In this document: positions 53,335 through 63,349 of the stretch, one piece after another | Numbering within the stretch: position 1 is the first letter of the stretch | Layout of the letters: the number at the start of each line of letters is the position of its first letter | Assembly: GCA_977006965.1 (NCBI GenBank) | Contig: OZ345372.1 | Location: 2,542,001 to 2,606,000 of the forward strand | DNA from: Phymatolithon calcareum | Lineage: Eukaryota; Rhodophyta; Florideophyceae; Hapalidiales | Direction: 5' to 3' | DNA: 64,000 bases | Translations under genes and position numbers: made by a program | The notes under the pieces: model-generated | Told to the model about the DNA's origin: nothing | Database searches by the model: none | The model's input: only the letters and a program-made list of their open reading frames with translations

Positions 53335-55401
53335 GTGCGCGAAAAGGAACATGATGTTCCATCGTCACGAATAACATGCGAAAAAAGAATTAAAAATCTA
53401 TAATATGTATTATAATTCTACGACTACTTATTTTTTAATAATGTTTTCGAAGGATTTTCGCAAAGGTGGCGCACTATTTTCCAAAGCGCGCACTCTTAGC
53501 ACTAAGACACCACGTTTGTCAGCGTTCGATAACGTGGGGAACGGCGTGCAATTCATAATAGTGCGCAAAAGAATAGATGGTGCGCCATCGCCGAATAAGA
53601 AATATACATACTTTCCAAATGGCCAATGAAAAAGAGCTTTAGGATTCTATTACCAATTGTTATGTTTCTCTGTGTATGGTCACCAATTACAAGTACTCTG
53701 CTTGAGATATCACGAATTTGAAGTACCATCATGGTGTAAGTGATTTCTAGTTGGCTAGCACCGTTTCCAGCACAGGCATCAGTGACTGTGGTTGGTTTGG
53801 ACCATTTCCAGCACATGGAAGTTATTTTGATTGACTAGCACAATTTCCAGAACAGCGAAGCTGTGCTCGAAATTGTGAATATAGAATGGGGATTAAAAAT
53901 TGGTGGTGTATCATACGCCACTGAGACAAAAAATGTCCGTGCACATTTCGTGGCTAGTGTTGGACAGTGTGGAACAATAATGAGTTTCTCTTCGCTACTT
54001 TTCTGTAACTCACATGTTTGAGTGAATGACGCGTCCGTATTGTCAGCCAAGGAACGCGTAGAGTGGATGGAGGACGAGGCTATTCCCTTGATACCCGGTT
54101 GTAAAATGGTGGCCTTCTATTTGCTAAACGGTGAGCCCGGGATTGAGATATATGTGCCAACGGAATTTGCGTGCAGCAACACATGGATATCATTGATACT
54201 ATAATTGTGACATATAAATTTAACCAATTGAACTTCCGGCCATGTGTAATTACATTGTGGTATGGAAGGGGGAGCTTTTCGAGCGAGATGTTGATGTGAA
54301 CGTTACGGAATTCTATTGGCTGCATCTTAATTCGTGCATTGCACAATGCACATGAATCCGAGATTGATCTTGGCACCTACTGCGTTCGGATGTACCAGTG
54401 TTTCCGATTTCTTTGTTCGATGTTGCAAAGTGCCGACGAAGGACATGTCAGCTTGGAACATGGGATAGTCGATTGTCGTTTAGATGTGTAGAAGTTTGAA
54501 GTGATGAATGTTGATTAGAAGTTGTGGTGTAGAAGAGATTGAGATAAAGAATATGTTTAATGTCATCAGAAAAGCTTCTCGAGAACATAAAAAGACTGTT
54601 ACATTTCGAAGAAAAGTATGTAGGAATCGTAGAGTAAACGTCGAGTTCCCCTGCGCGGAGAGGATCGAATCCGAAATCAGCACCACCATGCTGGAGGAAG
54701 ACATTGCGTTGCTGTGTTCTCACGGCATTCACCCTTGACCAGTGATGGCGTCCTTTATTTGTGCGAAAGAAGAGTGCCGCGCAGAGGTCATGGCGATTCG
54801 TAAGACATTTTTTGATCATCTGAAAAGAAGTGCTCTCTCCTTCTTTGAAGGCGAAGCGCCGAAATTGTGGCGTGCCGCCGATGGTGCACCGCGTCGTTTC
54901 CGAAGAGCCACCCGCTTCGGGAAAAGTATCGCACTGGAGGCGTACGGCATGGACAACTTCCGCCGATCGATGGTCTTCTTGTTGTGAAAGGCAAGTAGTG
55001 CTCGGAGTGCGACAGCACTTTGCGTCTTCACAGCAGTCTGGTGCACAAGACAAGTATTTCGCGAAAGACAGTTCGATATCTGAAAACGTCGTTGTGCCAA
55101 AGTTTGTCGAGCAAAAAATCTTCGAAAAAGCTTTTCCTCATGGAAGATGCGGAGGCTGGCATCGATTGCCGCCGTGATGGTGATCCTGACATCACCGCTG
55201 CGCTTGCCAGATACGACCCTGGAAAAGTATCGCCAACGTATATTCGGGCGGCAAGTGATCGCTAAAAGAGCGGCTTTGTTAGCCTCGCCAAGGGCCAAGA
55301 GCGCCTTGACGCCGTCTGCCTCTCTCTCGGCGATCCATGGAGTGTTATTCGGCTAGGGGAAGCTGGTCTCGAGTCTGCTCTTGTGTCGTCGCAAACGGTT
55401 C
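53335..55401. repeat. dispersed element of unknown type, copy B
   Basis: Partner of copy A (40611-43352), same orientation, missing its 650-bp segment. It is more decayed: minus-strand frames carry extra stops (for example after the ENIIKK peptide near 53430). The plus-strand part (54742-54987) reads MASFICAKEECRAEVMAIRK with 80 open codons. It then breaks, and protein-like text resumes in other frames up to 55401, where similarity to copy A ends. Confidence 0.7.
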
Positions 55402-56125
55402 ATCATTTGCCGATTTAGTCGGCGCATTACGCATATCAGAAAATCACTCACAGTCACTGCAGCCACGAAGCGCGCGCAATCCCCCCCGAAGCAGTACTGT
55501 CCGCGAAATATCTCTGTCGACCGTTATGCAACATGGTACGTCAATGTGTTGAACAGTGTTTCTCCTCCGTTGCGCGCTGCTCTCGAGCGTGCAGACGGCC
55601 GCGTCTGCATTTTAATTCTTGAGCTCGCAACGCTCTCGCTGTATTTCTTGACATCGTTGCGCTTCGTGAGTCTTCTCTCCAATTCGCCCCTGTCGTGGGC
55701 TGACGCTGCCTCTTTCACATTGCGGAACTCGTTGCAGATCCATACTCCGACGTTCGTGACGAATCCTGTAAGCGGCTACATGACCGTGCTCTGAACGATG
55801 CGTACGGTGCAGAAGCCGCTGAGAATGGTCGCCGTCTGTTGGTTTAGCACATATTGCACATGCCTTTGGCCGTATCCATTGCGAGGCACAGATATCGGAA
55901 TACGAAATGGGTGCAGCAGAGGACGACTGGGTTCTCGTAGCCTTTCTATACAAAGTTTGGACTCCAAGCGCGATTGGCGAGACTTAATTCATGCACACTC
56001 TCGCGGGCTTCTTACATGCGGGGCTGGTTGTGCAAAGTTTAATAAACGTAATTGGAGAAGCTCTCTTCGCCCGACGACGCATCCGAATTATCTCCCTCTC
56101 ACTTGCGCTTTAGCAGCGCGCGGCG
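55402..56125 (+). other. possible continuation of the unknown plus-strand gene
   Basis: After the end of similarity with copy A, plus-strand frames still read as broken protein text (LVADPYSDVRDESCKRLHDR then ALNDAYGAEAAENG near 55730-55830). Stops interrupt every frame. No family is recognised. Confidence 0.25.
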
Positions 56126-57503
56126 CTATGTCAAACGATATCCGTCTTCGTCGTCCATACGGTCTAAGAATGCGTCGACCATTAGCTTCAAGTCCAAAAA
56201 CGGTAGAGAAAGTCTCCCGTAGTCGTGCATAATTAGCGCGAAATACATAACTTCAACCAAAATAGAAGAATTCTCCGGGTAGACGCCTTCGTCACTGTTT
56301 TCATGTCTGCGCAACGTGCGAAGGAAACTATGCAAGGATCCATCGATTTTTGTAGCGTTTACAGCGTCAACGCATGCCGCCACAACGTCTACCCCACTCA
56401 TCACTAGAAAAAACGTGACGAACGTACTTAGTTTACCACCGTCCTCATCTTCGTACGCTGAAAATTCCAGAAGCTCACTCAGCTCCGACTGCAACCCCTC
56501 TTTCCTCAGTTCAACTTTCTTGTACTATAGCTTGCCACGAGTTTCGATGAAAGCACCAATGCTAGGATTGAGATACACTACAGACGCCTGAATGTCTGCG
56601 TCTTCGTTCTCAGGGCTGTATCCAATGCCGCATGGACGTGTTCTAGCTGTTCCTTCCACTCCTTGCCCATGTCGCTAAACGCCTCACTAAGTTGCAAAAT
56701 GTTGTCCTGCGCATCATATTGAGCCAGAAGAGAAACAAATGTCTCCAGAAATACCGTGGAACCATGTCGAATGAGGCCTAGTTCAACATCTACCGGCTTT
56801 CCCGGGCACGCACTCACTGCCACTTTGTAAAACTTTTTATGGTTGTTTTTATTTCGCCACCAATAGACCTTTTGAGTCTCTACATCTTTTTTCATGACGT
56901 GAAAAAACGAATTGTAAACCGCAAAAAGAATATTGTCAAATACAGTTCCTCTTCAGGCAGAAAAAATACCTCTCAGTGTATGCGTGACCGCGCCGACAGC
57001 GTTCTGCAATTTCCCAATACGCTCTTTGGAGAGAGGACCCTTGCGACTGGGGTATTCTGTACGATTTGCGCCATACGGGTAGAAGGTACTGAGAATGGAA
57101 TGTAGGCAGGTCTGAAAACAGACCTCCTAAAGCTACTTGTGCAGTTTTTGGGCCAATGTTCGCGCCGCTCGATTTTGCTCGTCTCTTCCATTTTCGAGTG
57201 CGTTCGATTTTGCATATGTGATGGTGCTCATAGCATACAAAGAAGCCAATGCCTTCGGAACGTTGTATTCCAAAACATTTTCTTGTATATTTATCCGAAC
57301 TCTATCATCAACATTGTCCCAAACTTGACGTCGAACAGCGAGCACAAAATTCTCACCGCTCTTCAACCATGAAATCTGAAGTTCTCCCAGAGCAAGGGAA
57401 GATATCTTTATGCTCTCTGTTTCCTCGTCGGTCGCACCGGCTCCAAGTTGAGAATGTTGGTCACTATATTTCTTGTGATAATCAAAAGTTTTTCTGCAAC
57501 TGA
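56126..57503 (-). CDS. unrecognised multi-exon gene
   Basis: Three minus-strand blocks look like exons. Block 1 (57503 to about 57134) includes KTFDYHKKYSDQHSQLGAGA and DEETESIKISSLALGELQIS and can end at a donor GTAGCT. Block 2 (about 56960 to 56580) includes TVFDNILFAVYNSFFHVMKK and VYWWRNKNNHKKFYKVAV and ends near a similar donor GTAGTG. Block 3 (about 56520 to 56126) follows CTATAG and includes LLEFSAYEDEDGGKL and ENSSILVEVMYFALIMHDYG, ending in TAG. The junction of blocks 2 and 3 is off by one base with these sites, so either another site is used or the gene is broken. Cys and His in the first block hint at a zinc finger. No family is recognised. Confidence 0.45.
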
Positions 57504-59055
57504 AAATACATTTTGGAGCCTGAAAATATTTTGGAACATTTAGTATTACCTATTTCAGCTGGATGCCCAAGCCAGTATTTGATCATCCAAACTTTATTGT
57601 CAAATTTTAACCTTTCAAAATTAATTTGCGTACCAAAAATATTTTGAAACATTTAGTATTGAGGCAATCAAAGGGCACGGTTTATTAACCTTCTCGTACT
57701 GCAAAAAATGAGGTTCAGTGGGACACATTGCGCTCCTACCTTTAGGTTTGGAATGATTTAGTGTACCATATGCGAAGCTACAAGCAAAGCGGAGATGAAA
57801 TGGATATGAAGTACAAGGGGATTAAAAAGTCCAACATGTCACTCTATCTCCGTGGTGATATCGTTTACTAGCTTGTCCGCGACTTCGATAATTCTCTCCC
57901 ACTTCGCCTGGTACAGGAGGACGCTACTGTGATTAGGGCAGGTTTTACTGAAGTGGCCCTGTCCGTCGGACGCAGGCCATGCGATAGCTTGTACTGCTTC
58001 GCTCCCTTGCCGCCAGGCCTGGCGTGCAGCTTCAATAGAATGATCTTTTCTTGCTGCGGATGCTCGGGTTCGTTTTACAGCGCCATGCGCTTAATGACGC
58101 CTCTTTGTTGCGCTCGCCAAGTCCTTGGTGCCAGGACGCGCTTAACCACCAGTAGTGCATGAGGTCCTGGTACTGTGGCAGACACACTGCGCTTGTAGCC
58201 GCCTTTATGGCTGTGACGGCATGAGCCTACGTTCACAGCATCTCTTCGTAGTGGCGGTACGGCAATGCACGTCGAAGCTCGGAGTCACGCGAACCTTGAA
58301 CGACACTTTCTGTCCGCTCTCCCGCACGACGCAAGTAAAACTGCCTGCAATAGAGACGTCCTTAGGCTCCAAGAACTGCCTGTGTGAGCACATCACGACC
58401 GCGGAGTCTGCAGAGAGGGCCGGGGGGTCATCTTCTGGCCATCGTTGATCAGCTTGATGGTCATGCGGCCTCGGCGCGGAAGGCGCATTTGTGCGCTGCG
58501 GGCTGTACTGATGGATGCGCTGCCCCTTCCCAATAGAGCGGTTATGCAGTGTAACTGCGGCGACCAACCTTTCAAAGTCGGTGCCTCGATTCTCACCGAC
58601 TTGGAGCACGAGGCGAGCGATGGAGCACTTGAAATACGTTTCTCAGTTCACAGTAATCGATGTCACCACAGAGAGAGAATGACACGTGGACATTTTAATA
58701 GACCATGCACTTTGATACGTTTTTTATACTCTATTGATTTCCTCATTTAGAATTTCCCATTTGGGCTGGACGGACGCCCAAGCCAGTATTTGATCATCCA
58801 AACTTTATCTTGATAAATAATTATCCAAACGGTATTTGGCCTTCCAAAATTAACTTGGATTATTTATTATGTTCGGGAAGGCCAAAATACAGAAGCATGA
58901 CTAACAATAGTGCTGACATCAACCAAACATTATCAATAATTATCCAATACAGATTTGGCCTTCCGAAAGATATTTCTATTTTTCATAAAGTTCTTGAATG
59001 CAAAGCACGGAAAAGCGACCAGAAATAGTGCTGACAGTAACGAAAAATTATAACA
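57504..59055. other. intergenic with a 40-bp direct repeat; unsupported ORFs
   Basis: GCCCAAGCCAGTATTTGATC then ATCCAAACTTTAT occurs at about 57565-57597 and again at about 58773-58807. The GC-richer stretch between them holds a minus-strand frame of 134 codons (58205-58609) ending near ATTKRCCERRLMPSQP that has no recognised motif. The two repeats could bound an inserted unit of about 1.2 kb. Confidence 0.4.
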
Positions 59056-60242
59056 TTGCACCGGATGTACCAAGACGAACTGGAATGTCTTCAACTATTG
59101 CGCCCCCAAATGGAGCACCGGTCTGGGAGTCATGTTTTTCAGTGCGCCCGACACATTGTTCGCAATCCCAATTCTTCCTGGACAGTGAAACGATACAAGG
59201 GTGCTGTAAAACTCTACCATGATGCACTATTGGCAGCTGAAATCGACCCAAATGTCATTGATACTAACGAAGAAAGGTCTGACGAAAAATGCCCGTCAGA
59301 AATTGCACTAGCCTTGATTTATGTAAGATGTGGTCCACCGAACGAAGGGTGCGAAGGCCTGAGTGATCTGGCTACTGGAGGAGCAATAAAAAGTGCAGTT
59401 GTAAGCTACTGGTGCTCGAAAGGAGTTAATGCAGATTACGTGAACAAGGGCAGCGGAAAATATTCCGGCAACGCTGGGAAAAATCCTGACCTTTCGGTTT
59501 TAATCAAGACTTTGGCGCGCGGGCAGAAGGAATGTGGAAGTAATATTGTGAAAAGAGCTTATTAAGAAACTCATGGAGACGTTCGTACTCTGATGGAATC
59601 CTATGTGGAACCATTTGTAAACTAAGCGCTCGCAGCGGACATCAATTTTTAATATTCTTGAATTTGAATGTTCTATCAATAACTGCATGGAGTTTTCTTC
59701 CGTTTCTCGAGCTGATGAAATACATCGACTTGATATTTGATCTTTATGGTTCACTGGATGCACAATTGACTCTCCTGTTGTTGCTACACTTGAATTCAAT
59801 AAGAACAACTTATCCTCGAAGACAAACTTTATGTACACTCGCGGGCTGCACATCACTATTTGCCGTCTTTCGACTCTTCTACGTTGGCTTTGTATTCTAC
59901 GCTCATTTAGAATAACCTCTGGTCCTTTATTTCCCAAGGTAGTCTTCAACAGACTTCAGGCAAGGGAACGATTGGAGCATGAAACGTATCGGCGTACTCT
60001 CAAGTCTTTTTGTTCGCGATCTGGTATAGGAGATAACATTGGTGAGCATAGTGCTCGACGAGGAGGAGCAGGGTACTATTACTTTTTCCTTCGCTGAGAT
60101 ATTGTCGCTATTTACCTCTGTTCTAAGTGGGAAAGCATTCACCATATGCTCATCTACATTGGAGTAGAGGACCGAGCTAATTCTCATGCGCTCGCTGGAT
60201 TCACAGCTTTAGGAACTAATGAGCTTCGATTCGGTGCGTAAT
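59056..60242 (+). pseudogene. tyrosine recombinase (phage-integrase family), decayed; possibly Crypton-like
   Basis: The first frame (59056-59565) resembles a core-binding domain, ending GAIKSAVVSYWCSKG and SGNAGKNPDLSVLIKTLARG. The catalytic half follows in one frame from about 59645 to TAA 60240-60242. It shows arginine box I (SVSRADEIHRLDI), GPLFPK, box II HSARRGGAGYYYF and a candidate nucleophile in LIYIGVEDRANSHALAGF. Two in-frame TGA stops (after HRLDI and after YYYFFLR) and the frame change between halves make it inactive. Tyrosine recombinases in eukaryotic genomes usually belong to Crypton or DIRS-type elements. No reverse transcriptase is seen nearby, which favours Crypton, but this is inference. 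Confidence 0.75.
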
Positions 60243-61073
60243 AGTCAGGAATTACATTTCAAGAATTGAGGATAATCTAGAAAAGGATATCCAAGAAGAA
60301 TTTGATCGATTTTTTTGGAAGTATCACCCTATTATTTTTTGGAGGATTAATCTTCTAACACTCTTTGACTATTCTGAAAAACCGGTAGAATTAACAGATC
60401 AAAGAGAACTGTTCGCTCAGAAAGTAATCGTCGATAATGCTCACAGATTCCGTTTTCTACAGCACACACTTTTGCGTGCTCAGACGGACAAGAAACGCGA
60501 CTAGCTACCGTCGAAGACGGATTCTACGGGCAGTGGGATAGTTCGCATGAGCCCTGCGACAAAATATCATCAGTATCCATTGAGCGCTGACTCTACCAGA
60601 AACGCAATCTGCAGCTCTACAAGGGACACTGTACGTTGCGCATTTGACCGTTGTGACAATGACAGATCACTCGTGCATCTGGCAATTTGCTCTATCCAGC
60701 AGTTTGTCCCGATGCAATGAACACTTTCTGCCGCGGTACTGGGAATGAGCATTGCGCGGTATCGGTTTGCGCGCGAAGGGCCGTCCACCTAATCTAGCAG
60801 ATGTTGGCAGAATGCGTCCACCACTTCTTGGAAAAGACGTGCTTATCCATGTGTCCATCGGTGCATATGGAATTTCGGCCGTAGTCGAAGTCCAGCCACC
60901 GATCAAGCCAAGCAGAAAATATCTGCGACATTACGCGGGCTAGTGTGAGAGATACGTGTGAGACCTTGAGTTACGCAAAGGCAAGTAAGTTGGATATCTT
61001 TTTTCCACCCCCCCTCCCTGAAAAGATAAAGGGGTCTTGCACACAGCCAGTGAAGAACTCAAATCCTGAGTTA
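60243..61073. other. intergenic with short open fragments
   Basis: A plus-strand frame of about 90 codons without ATG (about 60228-60504) reads as protein text (LEKDIQEEFDRFFWKYHPII) and may be a downstream exon or fragment. A 63-codon ATG frame at 60752-60943 (LGKDVLIHVSIGAYGISAVV) is also unassigned. Confidence 0.3.
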
Positions 61074-61208
61074 GCGGGCGGTTGGTGCCCGTGCCTGTTA
61101 ATGGGGCAGTGCGGTTAGTGCGTGCCCCAGGAGATGGATCTTAAGGTTCTCGGGCGGCTGGTGCCCAGACCTAGAAGTGGGGCAGTGCGGATAGTGCATA
61201 CCCCGCGA
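61074..61208 (+). repeat. duplicated double-hairpin unit
   Basis: Two 57-bp units 77 bp apart. Each has a small stem GGGCGG(T/C)TGGTGCCC followed by a second stem GGGGCAGTGCGG...CCCC. The stem bases are kept while the loops differ, which would fit a structured RNA or an end structure of an element. No known RNA family is recognised. Confidence 0.6.
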
Positions 61209-62027
61209 GCTTCTGTTCTTCTAGTACTTTGTTTAAGGGACATACACAGATTTGATAATCATATAGCTAGAGCTATCGCTCGAATCACATGAGGCCCTCA
61301 TTCCAAGTTTTAAGGCTAGCAGTGCGGTCGACTAAGACAGGGTATTGTGTTGAAAGTCCCGTGCACACCACAGCCCTAAGCCTTGCTTCTTGAAACCTAG
61401 TCTGGCGTGTGGAGAAAGCTTTCTTTTCCAGAACAACCTTAAGACAAACATGAATTGATCATCGAGCTACAAGCGCCTTGGGAGTAGACAAAACTCAAAC
61501 ATAAATCGAACACTATAGAAATGTTTGAAAGTCCCTAGAGGTTAGATTGCTTAAGAATTAGTGAGGATCTCATGAATTCTCCTGAAATATCCTGTAGATA
61601 AGTACGACATAGATTCTATCAGTGTCCACCACTTCCAGTGGACAAGTGCCTAGTCCGCCATTTGCTGATGCAGTGCATGAAACAAAAAGTAAGATCAATC
61701 TCTGGTGATGTCCCAGGATTAGAAGTGCAATTTTAAATGAATCTTGCTCGTGGAAAAGTAGAATGGAAAAATCTTATGCCCTCGAGTTGCTGCTAGACCA
61801 AAAAAAATAAAGCGAAATGAGTCAATGCATCTTCGCCTACACCAAAATTCGTCGCGGTCTAGAAATTATTTTTATCGCCCAAACAGAAATGGGATCTCCA
61901 GAATTACTCTACATTCTATTCAAGCGGAACCCATTCGAATACGTGACCTATATATATATTCTTACCGGACTTCTGGGTCCAAAACGAGGCACTTACTCAA
62001 AGAATGGACAAAATCCTATTTTCACCA
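61209..62027. other. no gene seen
   Basis: No protein-like frame or repeat recognised up to the inverted repeat near 62030. Confidence 0.4.
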
Positions 62028-62158
62028 ACTTAAAACTGCGACCTCTGGGTCCGCGTTTCTGGCCTCTATAGGGCACCCCCGCAAAACAGGCTGGAAACGC
62101 GGACCCAGAAGTCGCAACCTGCGAAATAAGGCTGGAAACGCGGACCCAGAAGTCGCAA
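62028..62158. repeat. short direct and inverted repeats
   Basis: GGCTGGAAACGCGGACCCAG then AAGTCGCAA occurs at about 62089-62117 and 62130-62158. An inverted version, CTGCGACCTCTGGGTCCGCG, lies at about 62036-62055, so a hairpin can form. Confidence 0.75.
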
Positions 62159-62288
62159 ACTCACTTACCGTCTTCAACGCCCACACAACACGACCAAACA
62201 CAATGCACTCATATTTCTCATCATGCAACGCATCTTTCACGTTCATCGCAGTCATCTTCATCTTCCCTGTCTTCCTCCACAGCCAGGT

Positions 62289-62621
62289 GACTACCTTGAC
62301 CAAAATTTGAAACTCGTTCATATTGCCCCACGCCGCTCTCCAGACTCTACCAACACCTTCCCCACATTCCCAAACATGTTTCCGACCCATCCGATACATG
62401 TCGGTGTCGCCCATCTTCTTCGCCAGAAAGGTGACTACCTTGACCAAACTTTAAAACTCGTTCATATTGCCCCACGCCGCTCTCCAGACTCTACCAACAC
62501 CTTCCCCACAGTCCCAAACATGTTTTCGACCCATCCGATACATGTCGGTGTCGCCCATCTTCTTCGCCAGGAAGGTGACTACCTTGACCAAAATTTGAAA
62601 CTCGTTCATATAGCCCCATGC
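62289..62621. repeat. tandem repeat, 144-bp unit
   Basis: Units start at 62289, 62433 and 62577 (the last is partial) with GACTACCTTGACCAAA and run through CATGTCGGTGTCGCCCATC. The unit is exactly 48 codons, so frames stay open on both strands: plus strand GDYLDQNLKLVHIAP..., minus strand GDTDMYRMGRKHVWECGEG.... Which strand, if either, codes is undecided. The copies differ at few positions. Confidence 0.85.
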
Positions 62622-62905
62622 GCGATGGAGAACGCATTCGTGACCACTGCGACCATTGTCATCGATCCGGACATAAGAGCCATAAAAATTGGACCAAATT
62701 TCCTCACCTTGCTCCAGATGGATACAAACGTGGAAATGAAAAGCAAACAAAACCATCTGCATTTCTGACTGATGAATCGGAACCCAGTCGAGTGATATCC
62801 GATTTCGACTTTGTATGCCTCATGGCCAATGTGCGCAGCTCCGACATTCCCAAAAACTTTAAGTCATGGATCATTGACTCTGGAAGTACATCGCACATGA
62901 CATTC
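62613..62905 (+). pseudogene. copia Gag/protease fragment, interrupted by another copia element
   Basis: It reads ERIRDHCDHCHRSGH, KFPHLAPDGYKRGNEKQTKP, VRSSDIPKNFKSWI and DSGSTSHM in plus orientation, clearly the same family as the 29.6-34.7 kb element. It starts abruptly next to the 144-bp tandem repeat and ends at 62905, where an LTR begins inside the protease motif. The CCHC knuckle has lost its last Cys (HKNW instead of LKCW). Confidence 0.85.
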
Positions 62906-63349
62906 TGTTGGAGAAGGCTAGGCAAGTGAAGAGGAGAAAGAAAAAGTTTGGTTGATGTGAAATAGTTGAGTAGAAGCTGAGATAGATGAGAATGAGTTCC
63001 TTAGTTTATTGACTTGGCGAACCTCAGGTCAGGATTATATAAACCTCAGAACTCAATCAACTTGATCAAAAGCCCCTAATTGACGACGGAAGCACTCTAA
63101 CCCTAAACAAATTTGTCATAATATCATATGACACGTGTAACATGGAAAAATGAAGAAGCAGCTACTGAGTGAGGGGGTATAATTATTCTACTCTTATCAT
63201 ATTTTGACACGTGCCACTGCCAATCTTCTTGATTCAAAGTTCTGAGACACTTTGACTTTCGACCTGACACGTGTACACGTGTGCCGAGATCATACCTTGA
63301 TATTGAAGTGTGTTTGCGACTAGAGCTCCAAGCAATCACACTTCCAACA
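62906..63349 (-). repeat. 3' LTR of a second copia element
   Basis: On the minus strand it runs from TGTTGGAAGTG to CTCCAACA, 444 bp, and shares with the first LTR the block CTAACCCTAAACAAAT and the outer end. Immediately left is CATTC (62901-62905), the likely target duplication. Confidence 0.88.
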
